Source: Levilinea sp.
GTDB taxonomy: Bacteria > Chloroflexota > Anaerolineae > Anaerolineales > Anaerolineaceae
Assembly: GCA_029975215.1 (NCBI GenBank)
Contig: JARKPO010000017.1
Location: 1 to 64,000, forward strand
DNA length: 64,000 bases
Reading direction: 5' to 3'
Shown: piece by piece, positions 52,354-59,712 of the stretch
How the letters are laid out: each line of letters begins with the position of its first letter
How positions within the stretch are numbered: position 1 is the first letter of the stretch
Notes under the pieces: generated by a model
The model's input: the letters and a program-made list of their open reading frames with translations, nothing else
Told to the model about the DNA's origin: nothing
Database searches by the model: none
Translations under genes and position numbers: made by a program

Positions 52354-52542
52354 TCAGCCTTCGTGCGGGGCTAAATATTCAGCCCCCGGCAGTTTGCCGA
52401 CTAAATGCTCAGGGTGGTGAATCAACACCGGCAAATGTTCCGGACAAATCCAAAACTGCTCATCCCGATAGGTCAGCCCCAACAAGGGGATTTCCTGGCT
52501 GCTGCGTTCGCACACCAAACACTTCTTTTGATTTTGATCCAT
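52354..52542 (-). CDS. Small zinc-binding-like protein
   Basis: A 62-residue protein with CLVC near the N-terminus and CPEH later (about 32 residues apart), a CxxC/CxxH pattern fit for one zinc ion. GGAGG lies five bases before ATG, which supports a real gene despite its size. The function is unknown. It is a minus-strand gene between two plus-strand genes and shares the intergenic region with the hemerythrin-like gene. Confidence 0.7.
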   Translation of the reverse strand: MDQNQKKCLVCERSSQEIPLLGLTYRDEQFWICPEHLPVLIHHPEHLVGKLPGAEYLAPHEG

Positions 52543-52674
52543 GAAAGCCTCCGTATGGTCAGTATAGGGGCTCTGCTGTGCAGCCTGTTTGTGCCAGCGC
52601 AAAGAAACCCGACTAATTTTACCTTAAACTGACAATATAGGGCTCGTCTGCCGCTGATCCAAAGGAGAACGTCC

Positions 52675-53061
52675 ATGAAATCGCTCTGGAAACCCGTTTT
52701 GTTCGTCTCCGCGCTGTTCCTGGCGGTCATTTTGGCCACCTGCGCCGCCCAGGCGCGCCAGATCACCGCGGCCCTGCGCAGCGCCGCCCAAAACCTGGAG
52801 GCCGGGGACGTCGGTGCACGGCCGGATGTGGCCCACCATGCCCGCGACTATGCCGCCCTGCTGCGCCAGCACATCCTCAAAGAGGACACCATCCTCTTCC
52901 CGGCGGCCGACCGCGTCATCCCCACCCAGCTTCATGCCGCGGTGATGGACGACTTTGAGAACGTGGAACATGAGGAAACCGGCGAAGGCGTGCACAAGAA
53001 ATTCTGGCGCTGGCCGAATCGCTGGAAGTGGAAGCCGGTTTGGGGTAAGATGATCGCATGA
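52675..53061 (+). CDS. Hemerythrin-like fragment with N-terminal hydrophobic helix
   Basis: A 128-residue protein. Residues 50-110 match the C-terminal half of a bacterial hemerythrin (HHE) domain: HHARDYAALLRQHILKED, then TILFPAADRVI and NVEHEETGEG. The N-terminal half, which should supply the other iron ligands, is replaced by a hydrophobic stretch (about 7-24) resembling a signal peptide or anchor. So either this is a degraded hemerythrin with a secondary start or an exported half-domain. AAGGAG with seven-base spacing gives a strong start. It overlaps the next gene by four bases (ATGA). Confidence 0.65.
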   Translation: MKSLWKPVLFVSALFLAVILATCAAQARQITAALRSAAQNLEAGDVGARPDVAHHARDYAALLRQHILKEDTILFPAADRVIPTQLHAAVMDDFENVEHEETGEGVHKKFWRWPNRWKWKPVWGKMIA

Positions 53062-53828
53062 CGATGTACGATTCTTTCAGCAGTGATTACGACCGTTTTG
53101 TCCATTGGCCGGGGCGGCTGGCCTTTGAGCTGCCCTTCCTGGAGCAGTTCCTCTCCGGCCTGCCCCAACCGGTGCGGGTGATGGACGCCGCCGCGGGAAC
53201 GGGCATGCACACCCTGGCCCTGGCTCAGCGCGGTTATGCCGCTGCCGGAGCCGACCTGAGCACGGGTATGGTGGCTCGCGCCCGCCAAAACGCGGCCCAG
53301 GCCGGGCTGCCCGTGCGCTTTGAGGCCGCCGGTTTCGGCGAGCTGGCCGCGGCCTTTGGCCCCCACAGCTTTGATGCACTGCTCTGCCTGGGGAACTCCC
53401 TGCCGCACCTGCTCACCCCGCAGGCCCTGGCCTCTGCCCTGGCCGATTTCGCGGCTGTGCTGCGCCCCGGCGGGCGGCTGCTGATCCAAAACCGCAATTT
53501 TGACGCCGTGTTGGCCCGCCGCGAACGCTTTATGGAACCGCAGGCCCACCGCGAAGGCGAGGCGGAATGGATCTTCCAGCGCTTTTATGATTACGACCCC
53601 GACGGGCTGATCACCTTTAACATCCTCACCCTGCACCGCCCCACCCCGGATGCCCCCTGGCAGCAAGCCGTCACCACCACCCGCCTGGCCCCGCAACTGG
53701 AGGCCGAGCTTTACGCCGCCCTGCGCAGCGCCGGTTTCGAACAGATTCGCAGCTTCGGCAGCATGGACGGTTCCCCCTTTGACCCTGCCGCCAGCGGCAA
53801 CCTGATTCTCAGCGCCGAGCGCGCCTGA
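53058..53828 (+). CDS. Class I SAM-dependent methyltransferase
   Basis: A 256-residue methyltransferase with motif I VRVMDAAAGTGMHTLALA, an acid after strand 2 (GADLSTGMVARAR) and the post-motif FDALLCLGNSLPHLL. The tail (RSFGSMDGSPFDP) resembles glycine- or sarcosine-methyltransferase-like proteins, but the acceptor is unknown. It is coupled by an ATGA overlap to the hemerythrin-like gene. No clear terminator follows on this strand; the hairpin downstream points the other way. Confidence 0.87.
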   Translation: MTMYDSFSSDYDRFVHWPGRLAFELPFLEQFLSGLPQPVRVMDAAAGTGMHTLALAQRGYAAAGADLSTGMVARARQNAAQAGLPVRFEAAGFGELAAAFGPHSFDALLCLGNSLPHLLTPQALASALADFAAVLRPGGRLLIQNRNFDAVLARRERFMEPQAHREGEAEWIFQRFYDYDPDGLITFNILTLHRPTPDAPWQQAVTTTRLAPQLEAELYAALRSAGFEQIRSFGSMDGSPFDPAASGNLILSAERA

Positions 53829-53847
53829 GCCACCCCCCTCACCCTCT

Positions 53848-53892
53848 AAAAACCATCTGCCCCCCGCCAACCATCTCCGGTGCGGGGGGCAG
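53848..53892 (-). terminator. Rho-independent terminator of the minus-strand methyltransferase gene
   Basis: An 11-bp stem (53857-53867 with 53882-53892) lies 20 bases after the stop at 53913 and is followed on the minus strand by ATGGTTTTTAG (T5 at 53848-53852). Confidence 0.8.
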
Positions 53893-53912
53893 GCAGATTC
53901 ACAGCCCAAACC

Positions 53913-54485
53913 CTAGGCCTCCTGCTTTTCCACCACCACCCACACCGTGCCGCGGCCTTTTTGGATGCGCACCTGCGCCCGCGGCAGGGCAAACAGCGCT
54001 GCCATGTTGCGGGCGTTGAGAATGCGGCTGCGCATCCCTGCCAGCTTTTCCGCCACCGCAATCAGCTTGACCCCAAAGGTGTCAATATCCGGCTCTTCCA
54101 CCACCAGCCGCCCGCCGGGGCGCAGCACACGGAAGAGCTCGCGCGCTGTCTGCGCCTGGTCGATCACGTGGTGTAGGGCGTCCACCATGATGATGCGGTC
54201 AAAATGATCCTGCGCAAAGGGCAGCCCTTCGGCCAAAGATTGGGCTGTCCACAGGCCGGGCTTGCCCTGGGCGCGCTTCAGCATGGCGGATGAAGCATCC
54301 GTTACCACCACCGCCGCACCCGCAGCCGTCAACGCCTGGGCGATGCGTCCCGTGCCCCCCGCGGCGTCCAGCACGCGCAAGCCCCGCAGGTTCCCCAGCA
54401 ATTCTTGCAGCCCGGCCTGGATGCCGCTGCGAATAAAACGCTCATACACCGGAGCCAGGTGGTCAAAATGATCAAATCCGCCCAT
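53913..54485 (-). CDS. Class I SAM-dependent methyltransferase, UbiE-like
   Basis: A 190-residue methyltransferase with motif I LRVLDAAGGTGRIAQAL, acid DASSAMLKRAQ, the FDRIIMVDALHHV stretch and LFRVLRPGGRLVVEEPD, as in small UbiE-type enzymes. The start at 54485 has AAAGGAG seven bases upstream; an ATG ten codons earlier is less likely. It is convergent with the methyltransferase before it. The substrate is unknown. Confidence 0.88.
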   Translation of the reverse strand: MGGFDHFDHLAPVYERFIRSGIQAGLQELLGNLRGLRVLDAAGGTGRIAQALTAAGAAVVVTDASSAMLKRAQGKPGLWTAQSLAEGLPFAQDHFDRIIMVDALHHVIDQAQTARELFRVLRPGGRLVVEEPDIDTFGVKLIAVAEKLAGMRSRILNARNMAALFALPRAQVRIQKGRGTVWVVVEKQEA

Positions 54486-54648
54486 CGCGTATCTCCTTTG
54501 AAGGGATTGTAACACCCCCGCCCCGATCCAACCCTAACAACATGCCGGTCATTCCTTCACAATTTCTAAATCTGGGTGCTGTATCCTATGTCTAGTCTTC
54601 AATAGAAGATGCAAACACAGGAAACCATTTAGAACTTAGGAGATAGAC

Positions 54649-55266
54649 ATGAAAACCTGGATGAAAATTTCTCTCGGCGTGTTCGCCGGAATCACGATGA
54701 TCGCCCTGACGGCGGCCTTACTGCTGCCCACCTACAGCGTTGCCGCCGCCGCAGTCGAACGGCGCGGCGGCCCCAATAACGGCCAGCCCGGAAACGGCAG
54801 CGGTATTGGAAACGGCAACGGAAACGGCAATGGGAACGGCACCGGCTCCCCGCTGCAAAGCCCACCCACCACCCCGCTCACCGCCGCCGAAGCTCAAGCT
54901 TTACAGGATGCCATTTTGGAAGAATACGGCGCGCTGAATCTGTACCAGGGGGTGATCGACACCCTGGGGGCCAGGCTGCCCTTTACCCAAATCGTCCGCT
55001 CCGAGCAGCAGCATGTCAACGCCCTGCTGCGCCAGGCGCAGATCTACGGTGTTGAAGCCCCCGCCAACCCCGGACTGGCCCAGCCGGTAAGCTTCGACAG
55101 CCTGGCCGAAGCCTGTCAGGCAGGCGTGCAGGCCGAGATCGCCGACGCCGCCCTCTACGACACTTTGAAAGCCGTCACCACCCACGCCAGCCTGCTGCAG
55201 GTGTATGATAACCTGCAAAGCGTCTCGCTGAACCAGCACCTGCCCGCCTTTGAAGCCTGCCAATAA
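54649..55266 (+). CDS. Exported DUF2202 (ferritin-like) protein
   Basis: A 205-residue secreted or anchored protein. A signal peptide (about 1-32, ending near SVAAAA) is followed by a Gly/Asn repeat linker (NGNGNGNGNG at about 56-65) and then the DUF2202 domain (about 78-205), a four-helix ferritin-like fold. Candidate metal ligands are the acidic/His pairs in LQDAILEEYGALNLY, RSEQQHVNALL and QAEIADAALYD. Roles in iron or peroxide handling are assumed for this family, not proven. AGGAG lies six bases before ATG. It converges with the selenocysteine peroxiredoxin gene. Confidence 0.88.
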   Translation: MKTWMKISLGVFAGITMIALTAALLLPTYSVAAAAVERRGGPNNGQPGNGSGIGNGNGNGNGNGTGSPLQSPPTTPLTAAEAQALQDAILEEYGALNLYQGVIDTLGARLPFTQIVRSEQQHVNALLRQAQIYGVEAPANPGLAQPVSFDSLAEACQAGVQAEIADAALYDTLKAVTTHASLLQVYDNLQSVSLNQHLPAFEACQ

Positions 55267-55295
55267 GCTGAAAAATCCTCACCATTAATAAAAAG

Positions 55296-55318
55296 CAGCC
55301 GCCCCTAAGGGGCGGCTG
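55296..55318. terminator. Bidirectional terminator between DUF2202 and peroxiredoxin genes
   Basis: A 10-bp stem (CAGCCGCCCC 55296-55305 with GGGGCGGCTG 55309-55318) with a 3-base loop has T-rich bases on both sides (TTGTCTGTATT on plus; CTTTTTATT on minus), so it can end both convergent transcripts. Confidence 0.88.
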
Positions 55319-55360
55319 TTGTCTGTATTCCCAGCCCATATCCAATTGAAAAATGATCGG

Positions 55361-56071
55361 CTAGAACGCGTCCTCTGGCTTCCACTCTTTCCAGACCTTG
55401 CCCACCAGGGCGGGGCCCGGTTTCAAAGTGGGTTTGCCCGGCTGCCAGCCCGAAGGCGTCACTTCGCCGGTCTTGACCACGTGTTGGAAAGCTTTCACCT
55501 GGCGAATCAGTTCGCTGACGTTGCGGCCAACCTCAGGGGTCAACACTTCCATCGCGCGGATGTTGAAATCAGGGTCAATGATGAACCGCCCGCGGATATC
55601 TACCCCGGCGTCTTCGTCATACACCCCGTACACGCTTCCAACCCGTCCGCCGGCGTCCGAAAGCAGCGGGAAAGGTACGCCGCCCGGCACCATCTTAGAG
55701 AGTTCTTCTTCCTGCCAAATCTTGTGGGAGAAACGGCTGTCGGTGCTGATCGCGAAAATCTCCACACCGATTTCTTTCAGTTCCGAATATTTGACGGCAA
55801 CTGCCGACAATTCGGTCGGTCAAACAAAGGTGAAATCACCGGGATAGAAGCAAATGACGATCCATTTGCCCTTATAGTCTGAAAGTCGGATGTTCTTAAA
55901 GCCGCCGTCCACAAACGCGGCCAGTTCAAAATCGGGAGCGGGTTTACCCACACGTGCAAGCATTTTCGAGACCTCCTTTCCTAAGGTTACGGTTAAAGGT
56001 TCCTGATTGGGAGCCTCCAAAGCGATGGGGCCTTTGGAGGGCTTGACACAGCCGTCTTTGGCTTCTGCCAT
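55361..56071 (-). CDS. Selenocysteine-containing peroxiredoxin (AhpC/TSA family), TGA read as Sec at residue 84
   Basis: A 236-residue thiol (here selenol) peroxidase that reduces peroxides in the cytoplasm. The whole frame is open from 56071 to 55361 except one TGA at 55820-55822, exactly where the peroxidatic cysteine belongs: PGDFTFV-U-PTE against the family PxxxTxxC. Homology continues without a break after the TGA ([34 protein letters not shown]), which excludes a frameshift. A bacterial-type SECIS hairpin follows at 55791-55810. The usual resolving cysteine (VCPAGW region) is Thr-Pro-Ser-Gly-Trp here, so it behaves as a one-selenol type; C8 and C75 remain. AAAGGAGG precedes the ATG. A nonsense mutation of Cys is the alternative. 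Confidence 0.88.
55791..55810 (-). promoter_or_regulatory. Candidate bacterial SECIS element
   Basis: Starting ten bases after the UGA, the RNA folds into UUG-U-CGGC-[AGUU]-GCCG-U-CAA: a 4-bp GC upper stem, one U-U mismatch, a 3-bp lower stem and a tetraloop with G at its second position, 18 bases after the UGA. This meets the described bacterial SECIS rule (a G in the first two loop positions, about 16-37 bases from the UGA). It lies within the coding sequence, as bacterial SECIS do. Confidence 0.8.
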
Positions 56072-56119
56072 ACTGCCTCCTTTCGGGTCAAACTGGATAT
56101 GGGGTGGTGTCCTTTATTG

Positions 56120-56148
56120 ATTATAGCAAGGTTTCCAAATCGAAACAA
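56120..56148 (-). promoter_or_regulatory. Promoter of the selenocysteine peroxiredoxin gene
   Basis: On the minus strand TTGTTT (56143-56148) and TATAAT (56120-56125) are 17 bases apart. They lie 49 bases upstream of the start codon, which also has a strong AAAGGAGG. Confidence 0.7.
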
Positions 56149-56262
56149 ATGGAACAGAGCGAAATTTCCCCCAAATTATCAGGTAATTTTCCAACATACA
56201 GGCTGGCCTACGCCCGCCAAAGCGGGTACAATCCACAAATCCCCCCTCTTGGAGCCGCCCCC

Positions 56263-57258
56263 ATGTCCCTCCTCTGGACTCAGCCGCAGTGGCTGGAAGA
56301 AGCGCAAGATTGGATTCGCCAACAGGCTGACCGCCTGGGGCTGCCCTTGCAGACGCCCATCCGCCAGGAGCATGTGCGCCCCTGGTCCACGGTGCTGTCC
56401 GCCGAAAGTCAGGGGGGCAAACTGTTTTTCAAGGCCAGCGCGCCCTATCTGGCTCACGAGGCGGCCCTCACCCAGGCGCTTTCCATATGGCGGCCCGACT
56501 GCATGCTGCCGGTGCTGGCGGCCGACGTGCAGCGCGGCTGGCTGCTGCTGCCGGATGCGGGCACTCCCCTGCGTGCCCTGCTGCACACCCCCGCCGACCT
56601 GCGCCGCTGGGAAGGCATTCTGCCGCTCTTCGCTCAAGTACAAATGGAACTGGCCGCTCGCGCAGATGATCTGCTGTGCCTGGGCATTTTTGACCGCCGC
56701 CCCGCCCGCCTGGCCGCGGATACCGCCGCCCTGCTGGAAGACACCAGCGCGCTCATCACCGGCGGCGAAGACGGTCTGACCCCAGAGCAAGCTGCGCGCC
56801 TGCGTCAGCATCTACCCGCCCTGCGCACTCTGTGCGCCGAACTGGCCACCAGCGGGCTGCCCAACACGCTGCACCACGATGATTTTCACGATGCCAACAT
56901 CTTCGTGCACAGCCAGGGCTGCTGGTTCACAGACTGGGGCGAAAGCGCCCTGGCTCACCCCTTCTTTTCGCTGCTGGTGACTTTGCGCAGTGTGGAAAAC
57001 CGCCTGGGGCTGCTGCCCAGCGCGCCGGAATGTGTGCGCATGCGCGACGCATATTTGGAAGCCTGGACCAGTTTTGCCCCCCGCCCGGCCCTGCTGGAAA
57101 TTTTTGCCCTCTCGCAGCGCGCCGCCATGCCCGCCCGCGCCCTCACCTGGCATTGGGTCATCCGCCACCTGCCGGCCGACCTCGTGCCCGAATACCAGGA
57201 TGCGGTTCCGGCCTATCTGGGTGAATTTTTAGCGCTGGAAGAAGCTCATTCTGCCTGA
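56263..57258 (+). CDS. Aminoglycoside phosphotransferase (APH)-fold kinase
   Basis: A 331-residue small-molecule kinase of the APH/choline-kinase fold. The catalytic loop HHDDFHDANIF holds H205, D207 and N212; the Mg-binding D224 lies in WFTDWGES. The nucleotide lobe has KLFFKASAP. The substrate may be an amino alcohol, sugar or antibiotic. The start at 56263 follows GGAG; the long frame upstream would extend into the peroxiredoxin promoter. It diverges from the peroxiredoxin gene. Confidence 0.87.
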   Translation: MSLLWTQPQWLEEAQDWIRQQADRLGLPLQTPIRQEHVRPWSTVLSAESQGGKLFFKASAPYLAHEAALTQALSIWRPDCMLPVLAADVQRGWLLLPDAGTPLRALLHTPADLRRWEGILPLFAQVQMELAARADDLLCLGIFDRRPARLAADTAALLEDTSALITGGEDGLTPEQAARLRQHLPALRTLCAELATSGLPNTLHHDDFHDANIFVHSQGCWFTDWGESALAHPFFSLLVTLRSVENRLGLLPSAPECVRMRDAYLEAWTSFAPRPALLEIFALSQRAAMPARALTWHWVIRHLPADLVPEYQDAVPAYLGEFLALEEAHSA

Positions 57259-57268
57259 ACAGCCGCTC

Positions 57269-57430
57269 TCAATCCCCGGCCAAAAAACCGTATCGGGCCA
57301 CAATCTGCTGTCCCTCGGGGGAACGCACCAACGCCGCAAAGTCAGCGGCCAAAGCCGAATCCGCGGCGGCCGCCGTCATCTGCTGCATATTGACGCTCAC
57401 CCACACCTCCGCCTGGGTGGGATGAGTGAA
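57269..57430 (-). pseudogene. Remnant of an ABC solute-binding protein C-terminus
   Basis: A 53-codon open segment, without a start, reads SVNMQQMTAAAADSALAADF and then SPEGQQIVARYGF, the C-terminal signature of ModA/tungstate-type solute-binding proteins. It stops at a TGA and is cut off upstream by an in-frame TGA at 57431-57433; no further homologous sequence follows. It is a decayed gene end, probably left by a deletion. The rest of the 282-base gap between the kinase genes shows nothing else. Confidence 0.6.
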
Positions 57431-57540
57431 TCACCCCCTGTTTAATGAATGGACGATTATATCGCAGCCTGCCGCACGAAGGCTGCATCCGCCCAAAAAG
57501 CGGTAGAATGATGGCAGCGTCCTAAAATCAAAGGCCTTTC

Positions 57541-58908
57541 ATGAACCCAGATGCCCTGCTCACCCACACCCTGCGCGCCCACCCTCGCGGAGCGCAAATC
57601 ACGGCAGTGATGGCCGCGGCCCTGCAGGCCGTGGATCCCTACGCCGCCGTGCAGCGCGCCTTAACCCTGCGCGGCAGCCAATTGTGCCTGCACGGCCAAA
57701 CCTGGAACCTGGATGAATACGATCGGGTTTTCCTGGCGGCCTTTGGCAAGGCGGCCTACCCTATGTGTTTGGCGGCCGAAGCCGTGCTCGGCCCGCGGCT
57801 GACCGCCGGAGAAGCCGTCACCAAAGACGGCCACCTGCCCGCCCAAAACCAACTGCGCCGCACCCGTCTGCGCCAGGCCGGGCATCCCGTGCCGGATGAA
57901 CGCAGCCTGCAGGCCGCCCAGGCGGTGCTGGCCTTGCTCGATGCGGCCGGCCCGCGCGATTTGATCCTGTGTCTGATCTCCGGCGGCGGCTCGGCCCTGC
58001 TCACCGCCCCCGTTCCCGGCGTGGGCCTGGCGGATCTGCAAACCCTCACCCAGCTGCTGCTGCGCTCCGGCGCGCCCATTCAAGAGATGAACACCCTGCG
58101 CAAACATCTCGACCAGGTGAAGGGCGGGCGGCTGGCCCAGCGCGCCGCGCCCGCACCCATCCTCAGCCTGATCCTTTCGGATGTGATCGGCGATCCGCTG
58201 GATGTGATCGCATCCGGCCCGACTGTCCCCGACCCCAGCACCTTTGCCGATGCCTGGGGCATTCTCCAGCTTTACGGGCTGCAAAACACCCTGCCCAAAG
58301 GCCTGCGCGCCTATCTGCAAGACGGCCTGGCCGGAAAAATCCCCGAAACGCCCAAGCCCCAAGACCCGCTGTTTACCCGCGCCCAAACCGCGGTCATCGC
58401 CAGCCTACCCCAGGCCGCCCGGGCCGCCGCGCAGTGTGCCCAGGGATTTGGCTTCCACACTGCGGTGCTCACCACCTGCCTGCAAGGTGAGGCGGCTCAG
58501 GCGGGGCGTTTTTTGGCCGCCGTCGCCCGTCAGGTGCGCACCGATGGCCAACCCCTGCCCGCCCCGGCCTGCCTCATCGCGGGTGGCGAAACCACGGTCA
58601 CCGTGCGCGGAGACGGGATGGGCGGCCGCAACCAGGAACTGGTGTTGGGTGCGGTGGCTGACCTGGCCGGGCTGCCCGACACCTGCCTGATCAGCCTGGC
58701 CACCGACGGCAGCGACGGCCCCACCCCCGCCGCGGGGGCCGCGGCCAGCGGTGAAAGCCTGGCGCGCGCCCAAGCCCTGGGGATGAACCCCGCAGATTTT
58801 CTGGCGCGCAACGATTCGTTTGCCTTCTTTAAGGCGTTGGACGACCTGCTGCTGCCCGGCCCCACCCAAACCAACGTCAACGACCTGACTTTGGTATTCG
58901 TTTTCTAA
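57541..58908 (+). CDS. Glycerate 2-kinase (DUF4147/MOFRL family)
   Basis: A 455-residue kinase that phosphorylates D-glycerate to 2-phosphoglycerate in serine or glyoxylate metabolism. The N-terminal GckA-type domain shows FGKAAYPM, LISGGGSALL and PIQEMNTLRKHLDQVKGGRL. The C-terminal MOFRL domain has IAGGETTVTVRGDGMGGRNQ and ATDGSDGPTPAAGA. Length and motifs fit the family well. It stands alone; a weak AAAGG precedes the ATG. Confidence 0.93.
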   Translation: MNPDALLTHTLRAHPRGAQITAVMAAALQAVDPYAAVQRALTLRGSQLCLHGQTWNLDEYDRVFLAAFGKAAYPMCLAAEAVLGPRLTAGEAVTKDGHLPAQNQLRRTRLRQAGHPVPDERSLQAAQAVLALLDAAGPRDLILCLISGGGSALLTAPVPGVGLADLQTLTQLLLRSGAPIQEMNTLRKHLDQVKGGRLAQRAAPAPILSLILSDVIGDPLDVIASGPTVPDPSTFADAWGILQLYGLQNTLPKGLRAYLQDGLAGKIPETPKPQDPLFTRAQTAVIASLPQAARAAAQCAQGFGFHTAVLTTCLQGEAAQAGRFLAAVARQVRTDGQPLPAPACLIAGGETTVTVRGDGMGGRNQELVLGAVADLAGLPDTCLISLATDGSDGPTPAAGAAASGESLARAQALGMNPADFLARNDSFAFFKALDDLLLPGPTQTNVNDLTLVFVF

Positions 58909-58970
58909 GCTTTTTTCAGCTACAATAAGAGCATCGTAGTCTCTTCTCATCCTGTTCAGGAGCTCATGGT

Positions 58971-59708
58971 ATGTCTCCCCTTAAAAGCCGCATAGACTAT
59001 AACCAGATCGCTTTTGATTACGCCCGCCACCGCCGCGTTCACCCCGAAATCATCAGCGAACTGGTCACCGCTGCAAACATCAACAGCAAATCCCGCGTTC
59101 TGGAGGTCGGCTGCGGCACAGGAAATTACATCAATACCCTCCAGGAAATCACCCGCTGCCGTTCCTGGGGCATTGACCCGCACGAACAAATGCTGGCCAT
59201 CGCCCGTGAGAACAACCCCAATGTCACCCATCTCAGCGGATCCGCCGAAAACCTGGAATTCCCCCCGGAATCATTTGACCTGGTCTTCTCGGTGGACGTG
59301 ATTCATCACGTGAACGACCGCGAAAAGCATTATCAGGAAGCCTACCGGGTGCTGGCCAAAGGCGGCCGCATCTGCACCGCCACCGATTCCGAAGAGATCA
59401 TCCGCAACCGTCTGCCCATGACCGTCTATTTCCCCGAAACGGTCGAAGTGGAGCTAAAGCGGTACCCGCGCATCTCCGATCTGCGCGAATACATGCGTGC
59501 GGCGGGCTTTACTTCCCTCTCCGAAACCCTGGTCTCGTACCGCTACACCCTCACCGATTCAGGACGCTACCGCGATAAGGCTTTCTCTGCCCTGCACCTG
59601 ATTTCTGAAGAGGCCTTCCAACGCGGCTTAGAACGCCTGGAGCGCGATCTCCAACGCGGGCCAATCATAGGTGTATCGCGCTATATCTTGTGTTGGGCGG
59701 TGCGCTAG
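58971..59708 (+). CDS. Class I SAM-dependent methyltransferase
   Basis: A 245-residue methyltransferase (motif I VLEVGCGTGNYINTL, acid in GIDPHEQML, FDLVFSVDVIHHV, LAKGGRICTATDS). The tail adopts the UbiE/arsenite-methyltransferase-like form (SLSETLVSYRYTLT). AGGAG lies eight bases before the chosen ATG. A TACAAT at 58921-58926 may be its -10 box. The acceptor is unknown. It converges with the HD-GYP gene. Confidence 0.88.
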   Translation: MSPLKSRIDYNQIAFDYARHRRVHPEIISELVTAANINSKSRVLEVGCGTGNYINTLQEITRCRSWGIDPHEQMLAIARENNPNVTHLSGSAENLEFPPESFDLVFSVDVIHHVNDREKHYQEAYRVLAKGGRICTATDSEEIIRNRLPMTVYFPETVEVELKRYPRISDLREYMRAAGFTSLSETLVSYRYTLTDSGRYRDKAFSALHLISEEAFQRGLERLERDLQRGPIIGVSRYILCWAVR

Positions 59709-59712
59709 TTCA

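Noticed and set aside
55361-56071. Peroxiredoxin as two separate genes or a frameshifted pseudogene
   Set aside because: Both halves lie in the same frame with only the TGA between them, the second half lacks a start signal, and the hairpin after the TGA fits a SECIS element. A simple nonsense mutation remains possible but is less likely.
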